Source: Candidatus Aerophobota bacterium
GTDB taxonomy: Bacteria; Aerophobota; Aerophobia; Aerophobales; B3-G15
Direction: 5' to 3'
Assembly: GCA_021162265.1 (NCBI GenBank)
Contig: JAGGZA010000108.1
Span: 1-25,688, forward strand
Length of the DNA stretch: 25,688 bases
Below, piece by piece: positions 14,810 through 23,474 of the stretch; position 1 is the stretch's first letter; each line of letters begins with the position of its first letter. The notes beneath the pieces are model-generated. The model was given only the letters and a program-made list of their open reading frames with translations, was not told the DNA's origin and did not search any database. A program made the translations under genes and the position numbers.

Positions 14810-17496
14810 TACTGCAGCTTTTCTATTTTCACCGCGCAAACTTTATACTCAGGAATTTTGGCAACAGGGTCAAGAGCATCAATAGTCAAAATATTGGCCA
14901 GGGACTCTGCAAAATGGAAAGTCATAAAAACTACTCCAGGAGGTGACTTTTCATCTATTTTAACCTTAACCTTGACTTCTCCTCTCCGGGACCTTACCCT
15001 AACTATCTCTCCCTGGGAAACGTTGAGAAGACCGGCATCATCTGGATTAATCTCTACCAGTCCCTCCGGATAAATCTGAGATATACTCTTCACTTTGCGA
15101 GTCATGGTCCCGGTATGGAAATGAAAAAGGACTCTACCTGTAGAGAGAATAAAGGGGTACTCCTCATCGGGTAACTCTTCAGGCGGTTTATAGAGTGCAG
15201 GATAAAATCTACCCTTTCCTCGAGTAAATTTGTCCTTATGTAAATATAAAGTCCCGGGATGAGAAGAGCTGGTGCAAGGCCACTGTAGACCATTTTTCCC
15301 CAATCTTGAGTAACTCACACCCGCATAAATAGGGGTTAAGGAGGCTATCTCTTCCATTATGATAGCTGGATGTTTGTATTGCATAGGATATCCCATCTTC
15401 TCGGAAATACTGCAGATTATCTCCCAATCAGCCCTTGCTTCTCCAGGGGGATTCAAAGCTTTGCTTAGCTTTTGTATTCGACGCTCAGTATTGGTAAAGG
15501 TGCCATCCTTTTCAGCAAAACAAGCAGCAGGAAGAACAACATCTGCAAGATCTGCGGTCTCAGACATAAAAATATCCTGGACTATTAAAAATTCAAGTTT
15601 TTCTAAAGCAGCTTTTGTCCTGGTAGCATTTGGATCAGAAAGAACAGAGTTTTCCCCCATTATGTACATAGCTTTTATCCTGCCATCTTCAATAGCATGA
15701 ATCATCTCAACTACTGTAAGTCCAGGAGCAGAGGGTAAAGAAGTACCCCATTCACGCTCAAACTTTTCTCTCACTCTTTCATCGCTAACGCTTTGATACC
15801 CTGGATAAACATCAGGCAAGGCTCCCATATCACAGGCTCCCTGAACGTTGTTTTGCCCTCGCAAGGGGTTTACCCCACAGGATTCTTTTCCTACCATACC
15901 ACAGAGCATAGCAAGATTTGCAAGGGTAAGAACATTATCCGTCCCCGTGGTGTGCTGGGTTATACCCATGGCATAAACTATAGAGGATTTTCCCGATTTT
16001 GCATAGGCTCTGGCTGCTTTTATAATATCCTGTGCGGGAACTCCGGTTATTTTTTCTACCTTTTGAGGAGTATATTCCTCAACAATTTTCTGCAAAGACT
16101 CAAAATTCTCCGTTCGCTTCTCAATAAAATCCCTGTCCTCCAATCCCTCATTTAAAATAACCCACATAAGACCGTTAAAAAGAGCAACGTCAGTACCGGG
16201 TCTGTGTCTTAACCAGATATGAGCAAACCCGGTAAGTTCTATCTTTCGAGGGTCAGCTACAATAAGAGTTGCCCCATTTTTTACCGCAGCCTTAATTTGA
16301 AGAGCCACGATAGGATGAGTTTCAGAAGTGTTTGAGCCTGTAACCAGAATACAATTAGCCTTGGAGAGCTCACCTATGGAATTTGTCATAGCCCCTGAAC
16401 CAAAAGCCCTGGCAAGACCGGCGACTGTTGAGGAATGACAAAGACGAGCACAATGATCAACATTGTTTGTTCCAATAACTGCTCTCATAAACTTTTGAAA
16501 AAGATAATTTTCTTCATTAGTGCATTTAGCCGAAGAAAGACCTGCAATAGAATCCCCGCCATATTTTCCTTTAATCTCGTTTAATCTTGTACTGATAAAA
16601 TTAAGAGCTTTTTCCCAGGAAACTTTTGTAAATTTACCATCTTCTTTTATTAAAGGAGAGGTGAGTCTATCTGAAGAATTTATAAATTCAAAACCAAACT
16701 TTCCCTTGGTACAAAGCCATCCAGAGTTAACCGGAGCATCAGGAGGTGATGTAACCTTAACCACCTTCCCATCTTTTATATGCAGGGTGATCTGACACCC
16801 ACACCCACAATAGGGACAGATTGTGGTAACTTTTTTAAATTCCCATTCTCTTCCCTTCCCTTTTCTTCCTCTTTCAACAAGAGCTCCTACAGGACAAACA
16901 GAAAGGCAATTTCCACAAAAAACACAGTTTGTTTCAGTTAAAGGTTTATTAAGACCGGTAGTAATAAGAGTGTCAAACCCTCGCTGAGCAAAATCAAGAA
17001 CATCGCATTGTTGGACATCGCTACAAACACTAACACACCTACCACAGAGGATGCATTTTTTGTTATCTCGCTCGATAAAGGGATTATCAACAAGAACAGG
17101 ATAGTTTATTTTCTCTCCTTGAAAACGAGAGGAAGAAACCCCTAATTCATAAGCATACTTTTCCAAAAGACAGTTTCCGCTTTTTTCACAGGTCATACAG
17201 TCAAGAGGATGGTTAGATATAAGTAGTTCTAAAATTAGCTTTCTCGCTTTTCTCACTCTTTCTGTGTCAGTCTTGACCTTCATCCCCTCCCTTACAGGAT
17301 AAGAACAGGAAGTAACGAGCTTTTCCATCCCTTCAACTTCCACCACGCATAACCTGCAGGACGATAGAGGAGATAATCTCTCCTCGTAACAGAGGTGAGG
17401 TATTTCTATACCCACCTGCTTGGCAGCTTCCATTATAGTAGTTCCCTCTTCAGCAAGAACCTCTTTTCCATCTATATATAAATTAACCTTACCCAT
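14809..17496 (-). CDS. fdhA: Formate dehydrogenase catalytic subunit, cysteine type, with NuoG/HydA-like N-terminus
   Basis: 895 residues. N-terminal 2Fe-2S ferredoxin domain (Cys36, 47, 50, 64), then a His-Cys 4Fe-4S site (His96, Cys100, 103, 109), then two 4Fe-4S sets (Cys148, 151, 154, 158 and Cys191, 194, 197, 201). The molybdopterin oxidoreductase domain follows with its own 4Fe-4S site (Cys227, 230, 234, 262). The active-site stretch NNVDHCARLCHSSTVAGL places Cys353 before His354, where many homologues have selenocysteine; the codon is TGT, so no SECIS is needed. The C-terminal dinucleotide-binding domain spans about 760-895. The layout resembles FdhA of soluble NAD(P)-linked formate dehydrogenases such as that of Moorella. 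No signal peptide, so it is cytoplasmic. It oxidises formate or reduces CO2; the metal may be Mo or W. Four bp after the NuoF fusion gene. Confidence 0.93.
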   Translation of the reverse strand: MGKVNLYIDGKEVLAEEGTTIMEAAKQVGIEIPHLCYEERLSPLSSCRLCVVEVEGMEKLVTSCSYPVREGMKVKTDTERVRKARKLILELLISNHPLDCMTCEKSGNCLLEKYAYELGVSSSRFQGEKINYPVLVDNPFIERDNKKCILCGRCVSVCSDVQQCDVLDFAQRGFDTLITTGLNKPLTETNCVFCGNCLSVCPVGALVERGRKGKGREWEFKKVTTICPYCGCGCQITLHIKDGKVVKVTSPPDAPVNSGWLCTKGKFGFEFINSSDRLTSPLIKEDGKFTKVSWEKALNFISTRLNEIKGKYGGDSIAGLSSAKCTNEENYLFQKFMRAVIGTNNVDHCARLCHSSTVAGLARAFGSGAMTNSIGELSKANCILVTGSNTSETHPIVALQIKAAVKNGATLIVADPRKIELTGFAHIWLRHRPGTDVALFNGLMWVILNEGLEDRDFIEKRTENFESLQKIVEEYTPQKVEKITGVPAQDIIKAARAYAKSGKSSIVYAMGITQHTTGTDNVLTLANLAMLCGMVGKESCGVNPLRGQNNVQGACDMGALPDVYPGYQSVSDERVREKFEREWGTSLPSAPGLTVVEMIHAIEDGRIKAMYIMGENSVLSDPNATRTKAALEKLEFLIVQDIFMSETADLADVVLPAACFAEKDGTFTNTERRIQKLSKALNPPGEARADWEIICSISEKMGYPMQYKHPAIIMEEIASLTPIYAGVSYSRLGKNGLQWPCTSSSHPGTLYLHKDKFTRGKGRFYPALYKPPEELPDEEYPFILSTGRVLFHFHTGTMTRKVKSISQIYPEGLVEINPDDAGLLNVSQGEIVRVRSRRGEVKVKVKIDEKSPPGVVFMTFHFAESLANILTIDALDPVAKIPEYKVCAVKIEKLQ

Positions 17497-17500
17497 CGTA

Positions 17501-20500
17501 TTATTTACCCCTCATCTGTTCCATATCACACCGTAAGCATCTTTTAGCTTCTTTAAGAGCTCTTTCTTCATCCAATCCAAATTCAATTTCTTTAAATCCT
17601 CTTTTTCTCTCTTTTAAAGATAAACAGGGCATTTTAACTCTTTTTTCCGGTGATGGTTCAATCTCAATTAGATCGGTCTCCTTAAAATATTTCTTTTCTA
17701 TTAGGGGTGGTGCTTCAAGAGGCTCACCTTTTAAATATCGATTGATAGATATAGCAGCCTTTTCTCCTGAAGCTATTGCATCAATTACAGTTGCAGGGCC
17801 AGTGACTGCATCTCCTCCTGCAAATACTCCCTTTTTGCTTGTAACTAAAGTTTTAGGATTAACATAAATACTGCCCCAGGCAGTTCTTTTTATAGAAAGG
17901 GGGAGAAAAGAAACATCGGCCTTTTGACCTATAGCAGAAATTATCGAATCAGCAGGAAGATAAAACTCAGAGCCAGGGATGGGAACTGGCTTTCTTCTAC
18001 CGGCTTCATCATAATCTCCCAATCTCATTTGGACACATTTCATACCCTCTATCTTTCCATTATAAGATATTATCCTCACCGGTGTAGCAAGATAGTGAAA
18101 TTTAACTCCCTCCTCGACAGCAGCCTGAATCTCGCTTTTTATAGCAGGCATCTCCTGGAATGATCTTCTATAAAGAATGGTTACCTCACCCGCCCCTAAT
18201 CTTACAGCGGATCTTGCTGCATCTACAGCGACATTACCTCCTCCAATTACTACCACCTTATTGCCTAACTGTTGCTTTTGTCCCAGATTAATAGCCTTTA
18301 AAAAGGCTACTCCGTCGAGAAATCCTTCCAGTTCTTCTCCTGGTATATTGAGCTTACGGGAGATATGACAACCTACAGCTATAAATATACAGGAATATCC
18401 CTTTTTAAAAAGTTCATCAAAAGTTATATCCTCACCTATCTTTACCCCTGTTTGAATAGAAACCCCTAAACTCTCTACCGAGGTAAAGATCTCCTCTTCC
18501 AGTATGTCCTTGGGAAGTCGATAATCAGGGATACCCACTCTGAGCATTCCTCCAGCAGCAGGAAGAGCTTCAAAAACAGTAACGGAGTATCCCCAGCGAG
18601 CAAGATAATGGGCACAAGTTAGACCCGCCGGGCCAGAACCTATTATGGCGATTTTTTCTTTTTTAGGAGTAGACAAAAGTATCCTGGATTTTATTTTCCC
18701 TCTTGCGTAGTCACTTACAAACCTTTTAAGAGCATTTATAGCCACAGGTTCATCTATCTCGGCTCTTCGACATTTTTTTTCACAGGGATGATGGCAAACT
18801 CTGCCACATATAGCTGGAAAGGGGTTTCTTTTTTTGATAAGTTCCAAAGCCTCGAAAAACCTCCCCTGGCTAATTAGCCCAATATATCCTGGAATATCGA
18901 CTCCTACTGGGCAAGCATTCTGGCAGGGAGAGGTAAAAAGGTTCTCACAACTGCCAGCTGGACAAAACTTATCCTCAACATGAGCTCTGTATTCATCTTT
19001 AAAATAGGTAAGGGTGGAAAGTACAGGATTGGGTGCAGTTTGTCCCAGACCACAGAGAGACGTATCTTTCACTGTTTTAGCAAGCTCTTCCAGAAGTTCA
19101 ATATCTTCGGGTTTTCCTTCTCCTCTGGTTATACGAGTTAGAATCTCCAGCATCCTCTTTGTTCCTATTCTGCAGGGAACACACTTTCCACAGGACTCAT
19201 CCTGAACAAATTCAAGAAAAAAGCGAGCAATATCTACCATGCAGGTATCCTCATCCATAACCACCATTCCGCCAGAACCCATTATAGCACCAACTTTTTT
19301 CAGGGAATCGTAATCTATAGGAAGGTCAAGGTATTTTTCAGGAACGCATCCACCGGATGGTCCTCCAATCTGGACAGCTTTAAATTTTTTGCCTGCAGGT
19401 GGTCCTCCCCCTATATCAAAAACAACCTTTCTTAAACTCGTGCCAATAGGAACTTCCACAAGTCCGGTATTCTTTACCTTACCGGCTAAAGCAAATATTT
19501 TGGTTCCCTTGCTCTCCTTTGTGCCTATCCTGGCAAACTCCCCTGCTCCTTTAAACATAATATAAGAGATATTAGCAAGGGTTTCCACGTTATTAATACA
19601 GGTAGGCTTTCCCCAGAGCCCCGACTGAGCAGGAAAAGGAGGTCTTGGTCTTGGCATACCTCTTCTGCCCTCAACTGAAGCAATTAGAGCGGTCTCTTCT
19701 CCACAGACAAAGGCTCCCGCCCCCTGTTTTATCTTTATATCAAAGGAAAATCCTGTACCAAGTATATTTTTACCAATGAATCCATAATCCCTTGCCTGCG
19801 AAAGAGCTATTTTAAGATGTTCCACAGCTATAGGATACTCAGCTCTCACATATACATAACCCTCTGTTGCACCAATGGCATAGCCTGCTATAAGCATTCC
19901 CTCCACAACAGAATGAGGATCTCCCTCAAGTATTGCTCTGTCCATAAAAGCACCAGGGTCTCCTTCATCAGCATTACAGATAATATATTTAATACTCCCG
20001 GAAGCTTTCCTCGTAAATTCCCACTTCAAACCTGTAGGAAAACCAGCACCTCCTCTTCCCCGAAGACCGGAAGACTTAACCTCCTCTATTACCCTTTCAG
20101 GCTCAATTTCTTCTTCAAATATCCTCTCAAACCCTCTATAACCATCATTTGCAAGATAATCATCAATGCTGGTTGGATTAATTTTACCACACCTTCTAAG
20201 AACAATTTTCAACTGTTCTTTGTAAAAAGGAATATCAACTGTATGAATAAGGGGCTTTTTAGAAACAGGGTCTTTGTAAAGGAGGCGTTCTACTATTTCT
20301 CCTTTTATGAGAGTTTTTAAGACAATTTCTTTGATATCTGAAGGAGCTACCTGTTGATAAAAGATATCATCCGGATCAATTGTCATCACAGGAGCTCGTG
20401 CACAAAAACCCTGACATCCGGTGGGAACAACCTCTACTTTCTCGCTTAGCCCTGAAGCTTCAATCTCCTCCTCCAGCTTATTTTTTATCTGTTGTGCACC

Positions 20501-20614
20501 AAAAGCTCTGCATCCTGTCATACACACTCTAATTATTTTTTTATTTAAATCTTTCTTTCTCAAAAGATAACTGCGGTAGTTTTCAACCTCCTTTATATTA
20601 GAAAATTTTGCCAT
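17501..20614 (-). CDS. NuoF-type diaphorase fused to a GltD/NfnB-type FAD-NAD(P)H oxidoreductase
   Basis: 1037-residue fusion. Residues 25-95 are a thioredoxin-like 2Fe-2S domain (Cys31, 35, 67, 71). Residues 130-540 are NuoF/HydB-like, with the FMN/NADH motifs RGRGGAGFPTGLKW (185-198) and CNADEGDPGAF (213-223), an SLBB-like part and a 4Fe-4S site (Cys475, 478, 481, 521). After a CPAGSC remnant (551-556), where related HydB proteins have a two-cluster ferredoxin tail, a GltD-type module begins. It has a cysteine-rich helical domain (Cys564, 568, 603, 607, 611, 615), an FAD site IIGSGPAG (657-664), an NAD(P)H site VVIGGGNVAVDAARSA (about 775-790) and a C-terminal KRCLRCD. Cytoplasmic. Expected to connect FdhA with one or two pyridine nucleotides. 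AAAGGA lies ten bases before the ATG. The continuous frame over 3.1 kb argues against an assembly artefact. Confidence 0.92.
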   Translation of the reverse strand: MAKFSNIKEVENYRSYLLRKKDLNKKIIRVCMTGCRAFGAQQIKNKLEEEIEASGLSEKVEVVPTGCQGFCARAPVMTIDPDDIFYQQVAPSDIKEIVLKTLIKGEIVERLLYKDPVSKKPLIHTVDIPFYKEQLKIVLRRCGKINPTSIDDYLANDGYRGFERIFEEEIEPERVIEEVKSSGLRGRGGAGFPTGLKWEFTRKASGSIKYIICNADEGDPGAFMDRAILEGDPHSVVEGMLIAGYAIGATEGYVYVRAEYPIAVEHLKIALSQARDYGFIGKNILGTGFSFDIKIKQGAGAFVCGEETALIASVEGRRGMPRPRPPFPAQSGLWGKPTCINNVETLANISYIMFKGAGEFARIGTKESKGTKIFALAGKVKNTGLVEVPIGTSLRKVVFDIGGGPPAGKKFKAVQIGGPSGGCVPEKYLDLPIDYDSLKKVGAIMGSGGMVVMDEDTCMVDIARFFLEFVQDESCGKCVPCRIGTKRMLEILTRITRGEGKPEDIELLEELAKTVKDTSLCGLGQTAPNPVLSTLTYFKDEYRAHVEDKFCPAGSCENLFTSPCQNACPVGVDIPGYIGLISQGRFFEALELIKKRNPFPAICGRVCHHPCEKKCRRAEIDEPVAINALKRFVSDYARGKIKSRILLSTPKKEKIAIIGSGPAGLTCAHYLARWGYSVTVFEALPAAGGMLRVGIPDYRLPKDILEEEIFTSVESLGVSIQTGVKIGEDITFDELFKKGYSCIFIAVGCHISRKLNIPGEELEGFLDGVAFLKAINLGQKQQLGNKVVVIGGGNVAVDAARSAVRLGAGEVTILYRRSFQEMPAIKSEIQAAVEEGVKFHYLATPVRIISYNGKIEGMKCVQMRLGDYDEAGRRKPVPIPGSEFYLPADSIISAIGQKADVSFLPLSIKRTAWGSIYVNPKTLVTSKKGVFAGGDAVTGPATVIDAIASGEKAAISINRYLKGEPLEAPPLIEKKYFKETDLIEIEPSPEKRVKMPCLSLKERKRGFKEIEFGLDEERALKEAKRCLRCDMEQMRGK

Positions 20615-20620
20615 AGTAAA

Positions 20621-21091
20621 TCAATCCTTTCTGTATTGATTTATTATCTGCTCCACTCTATCCGGAGTAAGTTTTCCAAAGTAATCTTTGTTAACCATTA
20701 TAACCGGTGCTAAAAAACAGGTCCCCAGACAACGAACGGTTTCCAGGCTGAAATTTAAGTCCTTTGTGGTTTCACCTTCTTTTATTCTCAGAATTTCCTT
20801 TAATCTATCAAGAATTTTTCCTGCTCCTTTAACATGGCAGGCTGTCCCAAGACAAACCTTTATGGTATTTTTTCCTCTTGGCTCAAGATAAAATTGAGAA
20901 TAAAAGGTAACAACTCCCCAGATTTTACTTTCTGGAACTTTCAGTTTCCGGGAAAGGTAGGATAAAACTTCCTCTGGAAGATAACCAATAATATTCTGGA
21001 CCTCCTGCAAAATAGAAATAAGAGGTCCGGGATCATCCCTGTACTTCTCAATAACCTCATCTATCTTTTCTCTGTCACCTGACGAGATCAT
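20621..21091 (-). CDS. NuoE/HydC-like thioredoxin-fold 2Fe-2S subunit
   Basis: 156 residues. An N-terminal helical bundle (about 1-75, with QNIIGYLPEEVLSYLS) is followed by a thioredoxin-like 2Fe-2S domain with CLGTAC (Cys about 80 and 85) and CLGTCF (Cys about 121 and 125). This is the 24-kDa (NuoE) subunit found with NuoF-type partners in Complex I, NAD-reducing hydrogenases and formate dehydrogenases. It ends 6 bp before the NuoF fusion gene and is first in the operon, directly behind a strong promoter. AAGGG precedes the ATG. No NuoG or hydrogenase gene is present in the window apart from the NuoG-like N-terminus of fdhA, so it belongs to the formate dehydrogenase complex. Confidence 0.92.
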   Translation of the reverse strand: MISSGDREKIDEVIEKYRDDPGPLISILQEVQNIIGYLPEEVLSYLSRKLKVPESKIWGVVTFYSQFYLEPRGKNTIKVCLGTACHVKGAGKILDRLKEILRIKEGETTKDLNFSLETVRCLGTCFLAPVIMVNKDYFGKLTPDRVEQIINQYRKD

Positions 21092-21133
21092 AATTTACCC
21101 TTTACTGGCACCACAAGGAAAGATTAGATTTTT

Positions 21134-21162
21134 ATTGTAAAGAAAGAAAAAAATATTGTCAA
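21134..21162 (-). promoter_or_regulatory. Promoter of the nuoE-nuoF::gltD-fdhA-mobA operon
   Basis: Minus-strand TTGACA (21157-21162) and TACAAT (21134-21139) with a 17-bp spacer, ending about 42 bases before the nuoE-like ATG and starting only 7 bp after the nfnB stop. The operon can therefore be expressed apart from nfnAB. No operator or riboswitch was recognised in the short leader. Confidence 0.8.
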
Positions 21163-21169
21163 GAAGAGT

Positions 21170-22630
21170 TTAAAGCTCTTTGCTGCTCAGTTCCTTCCAG
21201 ATTTCTCTCTTTTCCTTGTTGTGCAGGTAATAATCTATGTATTTTGCTGCTTTCTTTCCTGCACCGGCTGCCAGAATAACAGTAGCAGCTCCTGTTGTTA
21301 CATCGCCACCAGCAAAGACACCTTCCTTTGTTGTCGCACAAGTTTCCTCATTAACCATCAAAGTTCCCCATCTGGGATGAACCTTTAACTCCGGGGTGGT
21401 TCTGGCAATCATAGGAGAGGGTATCTGTCCAATAGCTACAACCACTGTATCAATTGGAGTTGTAAACTCGGATTTTTCTATCGGGATTGGTCTTCTTCTC
21501 CCTGATGAATCAGGTTCTCCAAGCCTCATTTTTATAAGCTTTATCTGTTTAACCCATCCTTCTTCATCACCTATATATTCTACCGGAGCAACGAGAAATA
21601 CAAATTCAATTCCCTCTTCTTCAGCATTTTCTATTTCCTCAATCCTTGCCGGCATTTCGTTTCTTGTTCTTCTGTAAAAAATTGTGACTTTTTTTGCTCC
21701 TGCTCTTAAGGCAACCCTTGCCGAATCCATAGCTACATTTCCGCCGCCAATTACTCCCACTCTCTCACCTACTTTAACCGGGGTATCGTACTCTGGAAAC
21801 TTAAATGCTTTCATTAAGTTCATCCGGGTTAAAAATTCATTAGCAGAGTAAATACCAAGTAAGTTTTCACCGGGAATATGCATGAACCTTGGAAGTCCAG
21901 CCCCGGTACCTATAAAAACAGCTTCATATCCATCCTCATCCATCAACTGGTCAACTGTTCTTGTTTTCCCGACAAAAAAATTCGTTACTATCTCAACTCC
22001 CAGAGATTTAATGTATTCTACCTCTCTTCTGACAATTTCCTTGGGTAACCTGAACTCAGGAATTCCATAAACCAGCACTCCCCCTGGTTCATGGAGAGAC
22101 TCAAAAATTGTTACCGGATAACCCTTCCTGGCAAGTTCACTCGCGCATACAAGAGAAGCTGGCCCTGAACCAATTACTGCCACTTTTCTCCTGGACTTCT
22201 TCGGTAGATGCTCCAGAGTGGAGGTAGCTTCCGTACTTTTCTCCTTAGCCTCATAATCAGCCACAAACCTTTCCAGCCTTCCAATAGCAACAGATTCTCC
22301 TTTCTTTGACAAAACACACATCTTCTCGCACTGGTCCTCTTGAGGACAAACTCTTCCACAAACTGCTGGAAGAGGATTATTCTCCTTTATAAGGCTGGCT
22401 GCTTCTAAAAAATTACCCTCTTTTATTTTTTTAATGAAACCGGGGATATCAATTTCTACCGGACACCCCCTTATGCAGGAGGGTTTTTTGCATTCAAGAC
22501 ACCTTTGAGCTTCTTTTAACGCATCTTCAACAGTATATCCAAGAGCAACTTCAAAAAAATTTCTTTTTCTATCAGAAGGAGCCTGTTTTCTCATAGAGGT
22601 TTTTTTTGAAATGATTTTTTTATTACTCAT
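21170..22630 (-). CDS. nfnB: NADH-dependent ferredoxin:NADP+ oxidoreductase, beta subunit
   Basis: 486 residues from the ATG at 22630. This start is chosen for the GGAGGAG just upstream; a longer open frame to 22822 lies inside nfnA and is not conserved. The N-terminal iron-sulfur domain has Cys44, 47, 52, 56 and Cys91, 95, 101, 105, the two 4Fe-4S sites of the GltD family. The FAD site is VIGSGPASL (152-160) and the NADP(H) site is GVIGGGNVAMDSARVALRAG. It is called NfnB rather than glutamate synthase small subunit because nfnA lies directly upstream with an 8-bp overlap and no glutamate synthase large subunit is present. In Nfn this subunit holds the bifurcating FAD and handles NADPH and ferredoxin in the cytoplasm. 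Confidence 0.92.
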   Translation of the reverse strand: MSNKKIISKKTSMRKQAPSDRKRNFFEVALGYTVEDALKEAQRCLECKKPSCIRGCPVEIDIPGFIKKIKEGNFLEAASLIKENNPLPAVCGRVCPQEDQCEKMCVLSKKGESVAIGRLERFVADYEAKEKSTEATSTLEHLPKKSRRKVAVIGSGPASLVCASELARKGYPVTIFESLHEPGGVLVYGIPEFRLPKEIVRREVEYIKSLGVEIVTNFFVGKTRTVDQLMDEDGYEAVFIGTGAGLPRFMHIPGENLLGIYSANEFLTRMNLMKAFKFPEYDTPVKVGERVGVIGGGNVAMDSARVALRAGAKKVTIFYRRTRNEMPARIEEIENAEEEGIEFVFLVAPVEYIGDEEGWVKQIKLIKMRLGEPDSSGRRRPIPIEKSEFTTPIDTVVVAIGQIPSPMIARTTPELKVHPRWGTLMVNEETCATTKEGVFAGGDVTTGAATVILAAGAGKKAAKYIDYYLHNKEKREIWKELSSKEL

Positions 22631-23474
22631 CCTTCTCTCCTCCTTTCTTGTTAGCCACTGTGGAAAGAGAGATTCTCTCTTCCTTTTTGTACATTTGAAG
22701 TCTTTTTGCCAGAAGGTCAAAATTAACCTTGTGAGCATCAAATTCTGGTCCATCCACACAGGCAAATTTCGTTTCTCCTCCAACTTCAACCCTGCATGCA
22801 CCACACATACCTGTTCCATCAACCATTATAGGATTTAAACTAACTATGGTCTTTATATTATGTACCTTTGTTAAATTAGATACTGCTTTCATCATGGGAA
22901 CAGGTCCTACGGCAAAAACCCTATTAAAAGTTTTACCTTCATCTTCAATTAACTTTTTCAAAAAATCTGTAACAAACCCTTTATATCCCTTTGACCCATC
23001 ATCAGTGGTAACATAGTATTCATCGCTTAATCTTTTAAGCTCATCCTCCAGGATAAGCAGCTTTTCATTTCTTGCACCATTGATAACTATAATATAGTTA
23101 TCTGCTTCTTTTAAAGCTCTTACAAGAGGATAAAGAACAGCCGTACCAAAACCTCCTCCTATTGCAGCCACACAACCAAATTTCTTAATCTCTGTAGGAT
23201 TACCCAGGGGACCTAAAAGATCGTGTATTTCATCACCCTTCTTTAAAGACGAGAGATACCTTGTAGTTTTCCCCACAACTTGAAATATAACTGTGATCTT
23301 TCCCTCTACTCTATCTGCGTTAGCAATAGTAAGAGGAATCCTTTCCCCTCTGTCATAAGCTCTCAAAATTACAAACTGCCCGGGTCTTGCAGACTTAGCA
23401 ACATAAGGAGCTTTTACTTCAAAGAGCAGAGAATCAGGACCTAATAGTTTTGTCTCAAGTATCTCATAGCCCAT
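22623..23474 (-). CDS. nfnA: NADH-dependent ferredoxin:NADP+ oxidoreductase, alpha subunit
   Basis: 283 residues of the ferredoxin-NADP reductase superfamily. FAD domain about 1-98, with GQFVILRA (32-39) and ERIPLTIAN (44-52). NAD(H) domain about 99-210, with GGGFGTAVLYPL. The C-terminal 2Fe-2S domain has Cys224, 227 and 239, with Asp219 in MVDGTGMCGAC. That agrees with the unusual three-Cys one-Asp cluster described for Thermotoga NfnA. With NfnB it forms the bifurcating complex: NADH and reduced ferredoxin reduce two NADP+, reversibly. AGGAGG precedes the ATG. The start faces groES across a 292-bp divergent region. PyrK- or HydG-type reductases are alternatives, but the partner gene fixes the call. 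Confidence 0.92.
   Translation of the reverse strand: MGYEILETKLLGPDSLLFEVKAPYVAKSARPGQFVILRAYDRGERIPLTIANADRVEGKITVIFQVVGKTTRYLSSLKKGDEIHDLLGPLGNPTEIKKFGCVAAIGGGFGTAVLYPLVRALKEADNYIIVINGARNEKLLILEDELKRLSDEYYVTTDDGSKGYKGFVTDFLKKLIEDEGKTFNRVFAVGPVPMMKAVSNLTKVHNIKTIVSLNPIMVDGTGMCGACRVEVGGETKFACVDGPEFDAHKVNFDLLAKRLQMYKKEERISLSTVANKKGGEKDE

Noticed and set aside
15359..16155. Plus-strand open frames inside fdhA
   Set aside because: They lie opposite a fully conserved catalytic domain and have low-complexity, non-protein-like composition.
16438..16500. Selenocysteine and SECIS element in fdhA
   Set aside because: The codon at the active site is TGT, and the frame has no internal TGA.
19817..20320. 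167-codon plus-strand frame opposite the NuoF domain
   Set aside because: It is antisense to conserved NuoF motifs, with no SD and no family resemblance.
17501..21091. Electron-bifurcating [FeFe]-hydrogenase (HydABC)
   Set aside because: NuoE- and NuoF-like genes are present, but the third gene has a molybdopterin domain and no H-cluster motifs, so it is a formate dehydrogenase.
21170..22630. Glutamate synthase small subunit (GltD)
   Set aside because: There is no large subunit gene nearby, and nfnA with its 2Fe-2S domain overlaps the start, which fits NfnAB.
22631..22822. Longer nfnB start at 22822
   Set aside because: It lies inside nfnA, gives 64 residues unlike any NfnB N-terminus, and the ATG at 22630 has a strong SD.
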